Part shown: one piece after another, positions 7,511 to 16,682 of the stretch
Layout of the letters: every line of letters starts with the position of its first letter
Numbering within the stretch: the stretch's first letter is position 1
Source: UBA8190 sp003453695
GTDB lineage: Bacteria > Actinomycetota > Acidimicrobiia > Acidimicrobiales > UBA8190
Direction: 5' to 3'
NCBI GenBank assembly: GCA_036796975.1
Contig: DAIRBY010000001.1
Location: 1-64,000 of the forward strand
Length of the DNA: 64,000 bases
The notes under the pieces: model-generated
Databases searched by the model: none
What the model was told of the DNA's origin: nothing
What the model saw: only the letters and a program-made list of their open reading frames with translations
Program-made: the position numbers and the translations under genes

Positions 7511-8257
7511 ATGACCAGCGCGAACGACGAATCCGGACGGGTGGTGCTCGTCACGGGCGGCAACCGCGGCATCGGGCTGGCCTGCGCGCGGCGCTTCCAG
7601 TCGGGGGGGGATCGCGTGGCGGTCACCTATCGCCGGGAGCCCCCTCCCGGAGAGGGCGGCGCAGGCCGGTCACCGCTGTTGGCGGTGCGCTGCGACGTCA
7701 CCAACGCCCAGTCGGTCGAGGATGCCTTCGGCACCATCGAGAAGGAGCTTGGCCCCGTCCAGGTCCTGGTGGCCAACGCCGGCGTCACCAAGGACACCCT
7801 GCTCCTGCGCATGGACGAGGAGGCATGGGCCGAGGTCCTCGACACCGACCTCACCGGGGTGTACCGGGTCGTGCGCCGCGCTGTCGGGCCCATGGTGCGC
7901 GCCCACGCCGGGCGGATCGTGCTCGTGTCCTCGGTGGTGGCCTTCCTGGGCTCGCCGGGCCAGGTGAACTACGGGGCCGCCAAGGCGGGCCTGGTCGGGC
8001 TGGCCCGATCGCTGGCCCGGGAGGTCGGGAGCAGGGGCATCACGGTCAACGTCGTGGCTCCTGGTGTGGTCGAGACGGATATGATCGCTGACCTGGGCGA
8101 AGCCCGGGTGGAGCAGCTCACGTCGATGGTGCCGCTGGGCCGGAGGAGCACTCCCGACGAGGTGGCCGGGGCAATAGCGTTCCTGGCCTCCGACGACGCC
8201 GCCTACGTGACCGGTGCCGTCCTCGCCGTTGACGGGGGGCTGGGCATGGGCCTGTGA
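7511..8257 (+). CDS. fabG: 3-oxoacyl-[ACP] reductase
   Basis: NADPH-dependent reduction of 3-oxoacyl-ACP in the fatty-acid elongation cycle. The 248-aa protein is a classical short-chain dehydrogenase with the cofactor loop TGGNRGIG (15-22), NAG (89-91), the catalytic Ser at 140/141, and Tyr154 with Lys158 in YGAAK. The C-terminus ends with the family-typical VTGAVLAVDGGLGMG. The ATG at 7511 is chosen because the Rossmann fold begins directly after it; the open frame runs further upstream into fabD. It lies 16 bases after fabD and just before acpP, so it is part of the fab operon. Confidence 0.95.
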   Translation: MTSANDESGRVVLVTGGNRGIGLACARRFQSGGDRVAVTYRREPPPGEGGAGRSPLLAVRCDVTNAQSVEDAFGTIEKELGPVQVLVANAGVTKDTLLLRMDEEAWAEVLDTDLTGVYRVVRRAVGPMVRAHAGRIVLVSSVVAFLGSPGQVNYGAAKAGLVGLARSLAREVGSRGITVNVVAPGVVETDMIADLGEARVEQLTSMVPLGRRSTPDEVAGAIAFLASDDAAYVTGAVLAVDGGLGMGL

Positions 8258-8276
8258 CTGGGAAAGGAGACAGCCG

Positions 8277-8513
8277 GTGACCGACGCCACCTTCGACAAG
8301 TTCCGAGCCTGCGCCGTGGAGGTGCTCCAGGTTCCGCAGGACAAGGTCGTGCCCGACGCCCGATTCGGTGACGATCTCGACGCCGACAGCCTGGACCTGG
8401 TCGAGCTGGTGATGGCGCTCGAGGAGGCCTTCGACATCACGGTCGAGGAGTCCGAGCTCGAGGGCATCGAGACGGTGGGGCAGGCCTACGACCTGATCTC
8501 GGCCAAGCTCTGA
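8277..8513 (+). CDS. acpP: Acyl carrier protein
   Basis: Small acidic carrier (78 aa) that holds growing acyl chains on 4'-phosphopantetheine. The attachment Ser38 is in DADSLDLVELVMALEE. The rest shows the four-helix ACP pattern (ITVEESELEGIETVGQAYDLI). The start is GTG at 8277 with AAAGGAGA about eight bases upstream. It lies between fabG and fabF, three bases before fabF. Confidence 0.97.
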   Translation: MTDATFDKFRACAVEVLQVPQDKVVPDARFGDDLDADSLDLVELVMALEEAFDITVEESELEGIETVGQAYDLISAKL

Positions 8514-8516
8514 GCC

Positions 8517-9719
8517 ATGTTCCTGGGCACGACCTCCGAGGGCCCGGTCCGGGGCCGGCGTGTCGTCGTGACCGGCGTGGGCGTGGTGGCCTGCTGCGGC
8601 ATCGGCGTCGACGCCTTCTGGGACGGGCTCCTCGGTCCCGCGCCTGAGGGCGAGCACCGGGTGGCGGGATTCGACGCCACCGCGTGGTTCGGGCCGAAGG
8701 AGGCCCGGCGCGTGGACCGGTACACCCAGTTCTCGGTGGCCGCCGCCGAGATGGCCCGGGACGATGCCGGCGAGCTCACGCCCGATCCCGACCGAGCCGG
8801 CGTGATCTTCGCCACCGGCGTGGGGGGACTCGAGTCGCTCGAGGAACAGAGCGTCGTCTTCCAGCAGAAGGGCCCCAACCGCATCTCTCCATTCCTCATC
8901 CCGATGATGATGCCCAACGCCGGGGCGGCCACCGTCTCCATGCGGGCGGGGTGGCACGGGCCGTGCGAGACCATCACCACCGCCTGCGCCGCCGGCACCC
9001 ACGCCGTCGGTGCCGCCGCCCGGCTGGTGGCGGGCGGACGCTGTGACGTGGTGGTGGGGGGCGGTTCCGAAGCCGCCATGACGCCGCTCGGGATCGCCGC
9101 CTTCACGAACATGACGGCGCTGTCGTCGGAAGGCGTCTCCCGGCCCTTCGACGCCAGGCGCGACGGCTTCATCGTCGCCGAAGGGGCGGCGGCGCTCGTC
9201 CTCGAGGACCTGGACCACGCCCGCCGGCGCGGCGCCCGCATCTATGCCGAGGTCGTGGGCGCCGCCTCGACCGCCGACGCCCACCACATCACGGCGCCCG
9301 CGCCGGGTGGTTCCGGAGCGGCCACGTGCATGGAGCTGGCCTTGGCCGACGCGGAGCTGGCGCCCGAAGCGGTGGGGCACATCAACGCCCACGGCACGTC
9401 CACCCCGTTGAACGACCTGGCCGAGGCCCAGGCCATCGCCAAGGTGTTCGGCACGCCCGGTCCGCCGGTGACCTCCATCAAGGGTGTGACCGGCCACGCC
9501 CTCGGGGGGGCCGGCGCCATCGAGGCGGTCTCGGTCGTGCTCAGCATCGACCGGGAGCTGATTCCTCCCACCGCCGGCTACGGGGAGCCCGACCCCGAGA
9601 TCCCGCTCGACGTGGTGCACGGCGGGCCGCGGTCGTGGGAGCCGGCACCCGTGCTCTCCAATTCGTTCGGCTTCGGGGGGCACAACGGGTGCTTGGTGAT
9701 CGCCCCGGTGCGTGACTGA
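8517..9719 (+). CDS. fabF: 3-oxoacyl-[ACP] synthase II
   Basis: Condensing enzyme that extends acyl-ACP with malonyl-ACP. The 400-aa thiolase-fold protein has the Cys-His-His triad of KASII: Cys157 in TTACAAGTHAVG, His291 in NAHGTSTPLND, and His326 in GVTGHALGGAGA. The C-terminal NSFGFGGHNG loop is present. No fabH or fabI/fabZ is visible in the window, so initiation, dehydration and enoyl reduction must be encoded elsewhere. Its last eight bases overlap the next gene. Confidence 0.96.
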   Translation: MFLGTTSEGPVRGRRVVVTGVGVVACCGIGVDAFWDGLLGPAPEGEHRVAGFDATAWFGPKEARRVDRYTQFSVAAAEMARDDAGELTPDPDRAGVIFATGVGGLESLEEQSVVFQQKGPNRISPFLIPMMMPNAGAATVSMRAGWHGPCETITTACAAGTHAVGAAARLVAGGRCDVVVGGGSEAAMTPLGIAAFTNMTALSSEGVSRPFDARRDGFIVAEGAAALVLEDLDHARRRGARIYAEVVGAASTADAHHITAPAPGGSGAATCMELALADAELAPEAVGHINAHGTSTPLNDLAEAQAIAKVFGTPGPPVTSIKGVTGHALGGAGAIEAVSVVLSIDRELIPPTAGYGEPDPEIPLDVVHGGPRSWEPAPVLSNSFGFGGHNGCLVIAPVRD

Positions 9720-11364
9720 GCCCGGCGACCCCTCGCTCAGCGACGAGCCTGCCGACCTGACCGTCGGCGCCTTCTCCTCCAGCGCCCCCTGGCTCGTCGA
9801 CCCGCCGTCCATGCGGTGGCGCGACGGCATCGACACCTTGCGGTCGCGCACCGCCGCCGAGGCGCCCCGCCTCACCCGTCGCCGGCACTTCCCGCCAGGG
9901 TTGCGGGTGGTGCGGGTGGCGGCCCTGCTCGGCAGCGCCCTGCTGGGCTGGTACACCCACGAGCGTCGCGGCGACGCCCGCAGCTCGCGCGCCGGGTTGT
10001 CGCTGCGGCTGCGGCGCGCCTTCGAGCGGCTCGGTCCCACCTACATCAAGCTCGGCCAGATCCTGTCCGCCGGTGAAGGGATCTTCCCGGAGGAGCTCGT
10101 CTCCGAATTCCGGCTGTGCCGGGACCAGGTCCCCGCCGAGCCGTTCTCCACCGTGCGCCGCATCGTCGAACAGGACCTGGGACGGCCTCTCGAAGACATC
10201 TTCGCCGTCTTCGAGGTCGCCCCCCTGGCGGCGGCATCCATCGCCCAGGTGCACGCGGCGCGGCTCGTCACCGGCGAGCAGGTCGTGGTGAAGGTCCAGC
10301 GGCCGTCGGTGGCGCGCCTCGTCCGCCACGACCTGGCCATCATGAGCTGGATCGCCCCCCTGCTCGTCGGCCGCATCCCGGTGTCGGCGCTCGCCAACCC
10401 GCCGGCGCTCGTCGAGGTGTTCGGCGAGACCATCGTGGAGGAGCTCGACTTCCGCCTCGAGGCCCAGAACATGCTCGACGTCGCCGCCGTCCTGGCGGAA
10501 ACGGGTCAGCGGGCCCTGGTGGTGCCGAGGCCGCATCCCACGCTCGTCACCCGCCGGGTGCTCGTCATGGAGCGCCTCGACGGCTTCGCCTGGGGCAACG
10601 TGGAGGCGATGCGCGCCGCCGGCGTGGACACCGCCGCCGTGCTGCACGCCGGGATGATCGCCTTCTTGGAGGGGGCGCTGTTGTACGGCGTGTTCCACGG
10701 CGATCTGCACGGGGGCAACCTCCTCGTTCGCCACGATGCCCGGGTGGCCCTCATGGACTTCGGCATCACGGGCCGCCTCGACGACCAGCAGCGCCTGGCC
10801 CTGCTGCGCCTCATCATCGCCGGCTCGGCCAACGACATCCGTGGAGAGGTGGAGGCCATCCGGGACCTCGGCGCCCTGCCGGTGTCCACCGACATCGACG
10901 CCGTGATCCACGACCTGGGGCTCGACCGGCCCCCCGTCGACCCCACCACGTTGAGCGCCGAGGAGCTGACCGCCCAGATCCGTGACGTCACGAAGGCGCT
11001 GCTCGGCTACGGGGCGAAGATGCCCAAGGCGCTCATGCTGTTCGTGAAGGACATGCTCTTCTTGGACGGCGCCATCGCCGTCATGGCGCCGGACATCGAC
11101 ATGATCGGCGAGATCGTGGCCATCGTCATGCACTTCCACGAGCACCACGGCGAGCGCATCGCCCGTGAGATCGGCATGGCGTTCAAGGACATGCCCGACA
11201 TCGACATGGACGCCATCCGGGCCTCGTTCGGGGTCACCGAGCCTGTGGAGCAGTTGACCTACCGCGAGTTGCTCGAGCGACGCGAACTCATCCGCCGCCG
11301 CCTCGAGCACCACAATAGGGATCGCCGCAGACGCCGTCGACACCGCGACCGGCCCGTCGGATGA
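9712..11364 (+). CDS. UbiB/AarF (ABC1) family atypical kinase-like protein
   Basis: Member of the UbiB/Coq8 family of atypical kinases or ATPases, linked to quinone or other isoprenoid-lipid biology. The family hallmarks are visible: KxGQ (FERLGPTYIKLGQILS), the Ala-rich loop AAASIAQVHAA replacing the kinase glycine loop, VVVKVQRP, EELDF, the catalytic-type loop HGDLHGGN, and MDFG. The C-terminus ends in a run of Arg and His. It starts at a GTG eight bases inside fabF and is therefore coupled to it. No transmembrane pair is obvious at the C-terminus. The substrate is unknown. Confidence 0.9.
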   Translation: MTEPGDPSLSDEPADLTVGAFSSSAPWLVDPPSMRWRDGIDTLRSRTAAEAPRLTRRRHFPPGLRVVRVAALLGSALLGWYTHERRGDARSSRAGLSLRLRRAFERLGPTYIKLGQILSAGEGIFPEELVSEFRLCRDQVPAEPFSTVRRIVEQDLGRPLEDIFAVFEVAPLAAASIAQVHAARLVTGEQVVVKVQRPSVARLVRHDLAIMSWIAPLLVGRIPVSALANPPALVEVFGETIVEELDFRLEAQNMLDVAAVLAETGQRALVVPRPHPTLVTRRVLVMERLDGFAWGNVEAMRAAGVDTAAVLHAGMIAFLEGALLYGVFHGDLHGGNLLVRHDARVALMDFGITGRLDDQQRLALLRLIIAGSANDIRGEVEAIRDLGALPVSTDIDAVIHDLGLDRPPVDPTTLSAEELTAQIRDVTKALLGYGAKMPKALMLFVKDMLFLDGAIAVMAPDIDMIGEIVAIVMHFHEHHGERIAREIGMAFKDMPDIDMDAIRASFGVTEPVEQLTYRELLERRELIRRRLEHHNRDRRRRRRHRDRPVG

Positions 11365-11388
11365 GCGAGCCGCCGAGGAGGTCCTGTG

Positions 11389-11811
11389 CTAGCCGGGCGG
11401 CACCGGACCGCCCAGTTGCTCGAGCGGCCCGTTCGGGTCGTAGTACAGCTCCTGCCGGCTGATGCGCCCCTGGCGGTAGCGGTAGACGACGACGTACGAC
11501 GAACGCAGGCGGGTGTCACCGGCATCCCAGTCGAACAGGATCCGCGCATAAGCAGCCCGCCCCCCGGGCAGGACGGCGCGTTCATCGAGGCGGTACCCGA
11601 TGTTGCGGCACTCGCCGATCGTCAGTTGGATGAAGGCGAGGGTGTCCTCCACCCCTTCGATCCGCGGCGGTCGGCCGAAGAGCCGGGTGGTGGGGCTCAG
11701 GTACACCACGTCGGGGCAGTAGAGGTCCCGGGCCTCGAAGATGTCGCCGGCGGCGAAGGCCCGGGCGAACCGCTCCTCCTGGGCGTCGACCACATCGAGG
11801 GTGACGGCCAT
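11389..11811 (-). CDS. SnoaL/NTF2-like fold protein
   Basis: A 140-residue protein with the alpha+beta cone pattern of the SnoaL/NTF2 superfamily: an N-terminal helix (EERFARAFAAGDIFEARDLY), then VVYLSPT, a helix around VEDTLAFIQLTIGE, and three strands (AYARILFDWDAG, SSYVVVYRYRQGRIS, ELYYDPNG). Members may be enzymes, binding proteins or polyketide cyclases, and the active residues cannot be assigned here. The ATG at 11811 lies two bases after the stop of the upstream membrane-protein gene, so translation is probably coupled. A longer start at 11850 would overlap that gene. Confidence 0.75.
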   Translation of the reverse strand: MAVTLDVVDAQEERFARAFAAGDIFEARDLYCPDVVYLSPTTRLFGRPPRIEGVEDTLAFIQLTIGECRNIGYRLDERAVLPGGRAAYARILFDWDAGDTRLRSSYVVVYRYRQGRISRQELYYDPNGPLEQLGGPVPPG

Positions 11812-11813
11812 GC

Positions 11814-13670
11814 TCACGGAGCGCCGGCTGGTCCTGGCGACGCCAGCCACAGCGCGCCGGACGGGTAGGAGCGAGCCGGCGGCCCCAGGGCCGTCGTGAG
11901 CAGGTGGATGAGGGCCGGCCCGCCGGCGCTGGGCAGGACCACCGCCACCGCCCCCACCTTGTCGTCGAAGGCGTGGGCCCGGACGACGGCGGTCAACGAT
12001 GCCGAGCGTCGGGCGTCGAGCGTGCCCAACGAGGCGGCGGCGAACACCAGGTTCATGGCGTCAGGCGGGGCCGACACGGTGGCGCCACCGCCTCGCCCCG
12101 GCGTGATGGCGTACCCGGCGGTCACGCCATAGGCCATGCCCGACTGCGCTTGCCACGCCAGGCCGTCGGCGTGGGTGCCCGACGCCAGCGGGTACTCGCG
12201 CACCACCGTGCCCTCGGGCAGCGCGGCGAGCGAGCGCAGGACCCCGGGCTCGACGACGCGGTGCGTCGGGTAGGGCCATCGGGGCACGCCAGCCGCCGGC
12301 AACACCGCAGCAGCGGCCACGGCACCGGCGCCCAACCACGGCGCCATCCGGGAAGCCCTTGCGGCGGCGCCAGGGCGGAACGTGGCGTGTCGTGTCAGCG
12401 TGGCCGAGACGAGCCGCAGGTGGCGATGGACATGGCCGACCACCAGGGCGAGCGCCAGCGCGGCGAACAGGTCGAGGTAGGCGCCGAAGCGGCTGGGTGC
12501 CGCCGACGACAGCAGCGGCAGGTGGAGAAGCGGCCAGGCGGGCAGGGGCAGTCCCGTCGCCTCGTGGCGGACGTGCAGGGTGTCGCCCATGGCGAGCACT
12601 GCGCACAGCACCACCATGGCCATGGCGAAGCGCAGGAGCCGGTCGCTCCACCACAGCGCCGCGCCCAGGACGAGCATGACCAGCAGCGGGACGCCCAGGA
12701 AGTCCCCGTTCCCCCCGCTCACGAAGTTCACGCCCGGCACCTGGCCGTGTGGTTGTACGAAGGACGCCAGCGAGGCCGCAAAGCGCGACATGTCCCCCCA
12801 CACGGCGCCGCTCGTGTGCCTCGGGCCTCGGACGTACCACCACGTCGGATAGGCGAGGACGGCGGCGGACACCACCACGGTCGTCCCGAGCGCCTTGGCG
12901 ACGTAGTCCAGGCCTCGGCGCCACTGCCGCCCCCGCGCGCCCAGCACGACCACCATGGACAGGACGCCGACCACCCCGCCCAGCGCCAGGACCTCTTCGG
13001 ACAAGAAGAACTGGGCGATCACCAGCACCGCCAGCCACGTCCCGGCTCGCCACGGTGAGCCGGTTCGGCGCACCAGGATGCGGTCGAGGACCACCAGCGC
13101 CAACGGCGGCACCACCAGCGCTGTCAGGTTGAGATGCCCGTAGCGGAGGTCGGTGGCCACGAAGGGCCCGAAGCCGTAGAACATCCCACCGACGAAGGCC
13201 GCCGGCGTCCATGTCACGTAGCGCCGGAGCACCCAGAAGGCGACGAAGGCGTCCGCCGCCGGCGCCAGGACCACGGCCACCGACATCGCCGCCAGCGGGC
13301 CGGCGGTGACGGTCACCGGAGACAGCACGAGGCCGAGGAGCGGGAACGAGGTGTTGGCGAGGACGTTCACCCCGGCCGGGAAGTACATCGACCGCGTGAA
13401 GAACGGGTTGGCAGCCTGCCCGAGGGCGTGGGGGATCCAGGCCAGCCACCACACGTCCTGGGCCGGGTCGAGCGACCCCGAAGGCAGCGAGCCTCCCATG
13501 CCCCCCGCCCACAGGTGCCACCACACCAGGGCCCCGAGCCCCACGTAGACGAGGATTGCCAGGACCCAAGGCCCGGGAGCGACGCGGCGCCGGGCCGGAG
13601 ACGCGACCCGGTGACGGACGTCCGCAGACGGCGCCGCGACCCGGGTGACGGCCACGTCGGAGATGGCCAC
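11814..13670 (-). CDS. Multi-pass membrane protein, possible GT-C glycosyltransferase
   Basis: A 618-residue integral membrane protein. After the first membrane helix (VLAILVYVGLGALVWWHLW) comes an extracytoplasmic loop with LDPAQDVWWLAW, the position where lipid-linked GT-C glycosyltransferases keep a catalytic Asp. About ten more hydrophobic helices follow, then a soluble C-terminal domain (about 480-618) facing outside. This topology suggests transfer of a sugar or lipid group in the envelope, but I cannot name the substrate. It starts at GTG 13670. Confidence 0.6.
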   Translation of the reverse strand: MAISDVAVTRVAAPSADVRHRVASPARRRVAPGPWVLAILVYVGLGALVWWHLWAGGMGGSLPSGSLDPAQDVWWLAWIPHALGQAANPFFTRSMYFPAGVNVLANTSFPLLGLVLSPVTVTAGPLAAMSVAVVLAPAADAFVAFWVLRRYVTWTPAAFVGGMFYGFGPFVATDLRYGHLNLTALVVPPLALVVLDRILVRRTGSPWRAGTWLAVLVIAQFFLSEEVLALGGVVGVLSMVVVLGARGRQWRRGLDYVAKALGTTVVVSAAVLAYPTWWYVRGPRHTSGAVWGDMSRFAASLASFVQPHGQVPGVNFVSGGNGDFLGVPLLVMLVLGAALWWSDRLLRFAMAMVVLCAVLAMGDTLHVRHEATGLPLPAWPLLHLPLLSSAAPSRFGAYLDLFAALALALVVGHVHRHLRLVSATLTRHATFRPGAAARASRMAPWLGAGAVAAAAVLPAAGVPRWPYPTHRVVEPGVLRSLAALPEGTVVREYPLASGTHADGLAWQAQSGMAYGVTAGYAITPGRGGGATVSAPPDAMNLVFAAASLGTLDARRSASLTAVVRAHAFDDKVGAVAVVLPSAGGPALIHLLTTALGPPARSYPSGALWLASPGPAGAP

Positions 13671-13759
13671 CCCCGTACCTTTCCACGGGCGGTGCCCCGG
13701 GGGGCCCGGGCCCCGGGCCGGGGACGATCCCGGTCCGGGGCATCTGCGCGGGCCCGGAA

Positions 13760-13780
13760 CGCCGCCGGCTCGTGGCGGCG
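13760..13780 (-). terminator. Possible hairpin terminator after the DUF5666-like gene
   Basis: A 7-bp perfect stem (CGCCGCC/GGCGGCG) with a 7-base loop lies about 30 bases past the stop of the DUF5666-like gene. There is no U tract. The rest of the 138-base gap to the next start is GC-rich runs with no other recognisable element. Confidence 0.35.
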
Positions 13781-13808
13781 CTCCTCGGGTCGGCGCCTGG
13801 CGGCGTGA

Positions 13809-14513
13809 TCAGCTCGTGGTCGTCCCCGACGACGAGCTCGACCCGGGCGGCGCGGGCGGGGCGGGACGCCAGCTCTGGCCGTTGGCTTGCATCACGGTGG
13901 AGTCGGACACCTGCTTGGCGTCCGCCGTGCCGTTCGACACCACGGCCAGCACGTGCACCGTGTCGTTCTTGGAGATGCTCGACACGCCGTTCTCTCCACC
14001 GTCCACCGACGTGCCGGAATCGATCACGTAGGTGAGCGCCGTCCCGTCGGAGCTCGTCACGGTCAGCGACCACGTGCTCCCCGACGTGTCGGTGATGGAG
14101 GTGACCGTTCCGGTCTGCTCCTGGAGGGTCTCCGGTCCGTTCGGGCCCTGCACGGTGAAGACGCCGTGCAACACGTCACCTCCCAGGCCGGGGCCTCCGA
14201 ATCCGGGGCCCGGTCCCATGGGCGGCGTGCTGGACGAGCCCGAGCCCGACGACCCCGACGTGGCGGTCGTCGACACCCCGGGTGTGGTGCTCCCTGTCGT
14301 GGCGGCGGCCACCGCGGCAGCCCCGACCGCAGTCCCTGCGGCGATGCCGACTGCGGCGGCCATCGTGGGCCATCGCCGGCGCCGCTGCGGGGGCGGTTCC
14401 GCACCCCCGACCGATCCGGTGGGTGGCACACCGGGCGCGGATCCCGGCGGTAGTGGGCCCGAAAGCGGGAAGTGGGCTGGCGGGCTCGGTTGGTCGATGC
14501 GTCGCTCGTCCAT
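13809..14513 (-). CDS. Membrane-anchored DUF5666-like protein
   Basis: A 234-aa protein. A Pro-rich cytoplasmic N-terminus ends in RRRRW, followed by one hydrophobic Ala-rich helix (about 50-68), a Ser/Gly/Thr linker, and an exported domain whose strands GTVTSITDTSGSTWSLTVTS, GTALTYVIDSGTSV and DTVHVLAVVSNG match the small beta-barrel pattern of DUF5666. The function is unknown. The ATG at 14513 has a strong GGAGGACCC just upstream, which decides it over a longer frame from 14645. The 190 bases between it and trpA hold no gene I can support. Confidence 0.65.
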   Translation of the reverse strand: MDERRIDQPSPPAHFPLSGPLPPGSAPGVPPTGSVGGAEPPPQRRRRWPTMAAAVGIAAGTAVGAAAVAAATTGSTTPGVSTTATSGSSGSGSSSTPPMGPGPGFGGPGLGGDVLHGVFTVQGPNGPETLQEQTGTVTSITDTSGSTWSLTVTSSDGTALTYVIDSGTSVDGGENGVSSISKNDTVHVLAVVSNGTADAKQVSDSTVMQANGQSWRPAPPAPPGSSSSSGTTTS

Positions 14514-14703
14514 GGGTCCTCCTGGAGCTGTAGGCGACGGGTGCGGTCGCACCCCGACCCGGACCACGTCGGCCCAGGCTCCGGACCGACGGTAGGAAAA
14601 GGGGCTGTGGTGGTCCTGTGCAGGACCTTCGCCTTCCTGTGCCACGAGGGCCCAGGCGGTGACGAGGTCGACCGAGGTCGCCGAGGTCAGCCCCGACCGG
14701 GCG

Positions 14704-15516
14704 TCACCCCGGGAAGGCGGCGTCGAGACGGTCCCGGATGCCGCCGATGAACCGGGCCGCCTCCTCGGCGTCCGCCCCTTCGAGGAGCCGGCGGACCAAG
14801 GCGGAGCCGACCACCACCCCGTCCGACTCGGCGGCGACCTCCACCGCCTGCTCGGCCGACGAGATGCCGATGCCGATGCACACGGGCAGGTCGGTGATGC
14901 CGCGCAGTCGGCGCGCCATCTCGACAGCCGATCCGGCCAGGGTGGCCCGCTCCCCCGTCACGCCCATGCGCCCCACGCCGTAGACGAACCCACGCGACCG
15001 CTCACAGATTCGGGCGGCCCGGTCGTCCGGCGTGGAAGGAGCCACCAGGAGCACGGTGGCGACCCCGGCGTCATCGGCTTCGGCGCACCAATCCCGCGCC
15101 TCCTCGAGCGAGAGGTCGACCACGATGGCCCCGGACACGCCGGCTTGGGCCAAGGACCGGGCGAAGCGCCGGTGCCCGGCCCGGAAGACGATGTTGTAGT
15201 AGCTCATGACGCACAGCGGCACGTCCACGTCCACCGTCGACAGCTCGGAGAGCACCTGGGTGGGCGTCGTGCCCCGGCGCAGGGCCTGCAGCGACGCCGC
15301 CTGGATCGTGGGTCCGTCGATCATGGGATCGGAGAAGGGGATCCCCACCTCGATGGCGTCGGCGCCGCCGTCCGCCAGGGCGCGCACCACGTGTATCCAG
15401 TCGCCACGCATCCCGGCGGTGACATAGGGGATGAGCAATTTGCGTCCGCCGTCGCGTCGCGATCGGAGGTGCTTCTCCATCTGGCCCGCCACGGGGGCCC
15501 GCGCTCCGACCGTCAC
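14704..15516 (-). CDS. trpA: Tryptophan synthase alpha subunit
   Basis: Cleaves indole-3-glycerol phosphate to indole, which passes through a tunnel to TrpB. The TIM barrel shows the catalytic Glu and Asp in AIEVGIPFSDPMIDGP, and the phosphate-binding loops (YGVGRMGVTGE and GIGISSAEQ). It begins with GTG in a GTGA overlap with the trpB stop, which fits the paired stoichiometry of the two subunits; an internal ATG at 15480 is an alternative. It is the last gene of the trpC-F-B-A run. Confidence 0.96.
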   Translation of the reverse strand: MTVGARAPVAGQMEKHLRSRRDGGRKLLIPYVTAGMRGDWIHVVRALADGGADAIEVGIPFSDPMIDGPTIQAASLQALRRGTTPTQVLSELSTVDVDVPLCVMSYYNIVFRAGHRRFARSLAQAGVSGAIVVDLSLEEARDWCAEADDAGVATVLLVAPSTPDDRAARICERSRGFVYGVGRMGVTGERATLAGSAVEMARRLRGITDLPVCIGIGISSAEQAVEVAAESDGVVVGSALVRRLLEGADAEEAARFIGGIRDRLDAAFPG

Positions 15517-16682
15517 CGCATGAGGTCCCGGACCTGCGCCACGTCCTTGTCCCCGCGGCCCGACAAGGTGAGAAGGACACAGTCACCCTCGGGGATGACG
15601 CGCCCGGCTTCGCGGATCACCCAGGCCAGGGCGTGCGCCGGCTCCAGAGCCGGAAGGATGCCCTCGGTCTCGGCCAGGGCCCGGAACGCCTCCAGGACCT
15701 CGGCATCGGTGGCCTGTTCGTAACGGGCCCGGCCGACAGTGGCCAGATGGGCGTGCTCGGGGCCGATGCCCGGATAGTCGAGACCGGCCGAGATCGACTC
15801 CGCCTCTTCGATCTGTCCCACCTCGTCCTGCATCAGGTACGACTTCATGCCGTGCACCACACCGGGCACGCCGTGTCCCATGGCCGCCCCGCCGGCTGCT
15901 TCCACCCCGACGAGCACCGCCTCGGTGTCGACGAACCCGGCGAAGGTGCCCGCCGCGTTGGAGCCCCCGCCGACGCAGGCCACGATCCATTGCGGGTCGG
16001 ACCCGAGAATGTCCCGGCATTGCCGGCGTGCCTCTTCGCCCACCACGCGCTGGAGCTCCCGGACGATGTAGGGGTACGGGTGCGGGCCCATAACCGACCC
16101 GATGCAGTAGTGGGTGTGTGCCACCTCGGCCACCCAGTCACGCAACGCCTCGTTGACGGCGTCCTTCAGCGTGCGGCTGCCGCTCTTCACCGGACGGACC
16201 TCGGCGCCGAGCAGCTCCATGCGGAACACGTTGAGCTCCTGACGGGCGGTGTCGACCTCGCCCATGTACACCACGCACTGCATGCCGAACAGTGCTGCCG
16301 CCGTGGCCGTGGCCACCCCGTGTTGCCCGGCGCCTGTCTCGGCCACGAGGCGGGCCTTGCCCATGCGCCGGGCCAGGAGGGCCTGGCCGATCACGTTGTT
16401 GAGCTTGTGCGAGCCGGTGTGAGTGAGGTCCTCCCGCTTGAGCAACAGCCGGATGCCCAGGCGTTCCGACAGCCGTCGGCACTCGGTGACCGGGGTGGGG
16501 CGGCCCCCGTAGTGGCGCAGCACGGCGTCGAGCTCCTCGTGGAAGCTCGGGTCGGACCAGGCCTCGGCGAAGGCGGCCTCGAGCTCGAGGCAGGCGGGCA
16601 TGAGCGATTCGGGCACGAACCGCCCGCCGAATTCACCGAAGCGCCCCTCCGCGTCGGGCGGGCCCATGAGCGATGCGCTCAC
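15513..16682 (-). CDS. trpB: Tryptophan synthase beta subunit
   Basis: PLP enzyme that condenses indole with serine. The 389-aa protein carries the PLP lysine in THTGSHKLNN, the AETGAGQHG substrate loop, the phosphate-binding GGGSNAAGTF, and the C-terminal LSGRGDKD. The start is GTG at 16682, in a GTGA overlap with trpF and with AGGAGGAG directly upstream. An ATG five codons later is too far from that site. The N-terminal GRFGEFGGRFVPE is typical of TrpB1. Confidence 0.96.
   Translation of the reverse strand: MSASLMGPPDAEGRFGEFGGRFVPESLMPACLELEAAFAEAWSDPSFHEELDAVLRHYGGRPTPVTECRRLSERLGIRLLLKREDLTHTGSHKLNNVIGQALLARRMGKARLVAETGAGQHGVATATAAALFGMQCVVYMGEVDTARQELNVFRMELLGAEVRPVKSGSRTLKDAVNEALRDWVAEVAHTHYCIGSVMGPHPYPYIVRELQRVVGEEARRQCRDILGSDPQWIVACVGGGSNAAGTFAGFVDTEAVLVGVEAAGGAAMGHGVPGVVHGMKSYLMQDEVGQIEEAESISAGLDYPGIGPEHAHLATVGRARYEQATDAEVLEAFRALAETEGILPALEPAHALAWVIREAGRVIPEGDCVLLTLSGRGDKDVAQVRDLMR

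Noticed and set aside
8118..10040. 640-residue minus-strand frame over acpP-fabF-aarF
   Set aside because: Shadow of well-supported plus-strand genes with intact catalytic motifs; composition is Arg/Gly/His-rich without any fold signature.
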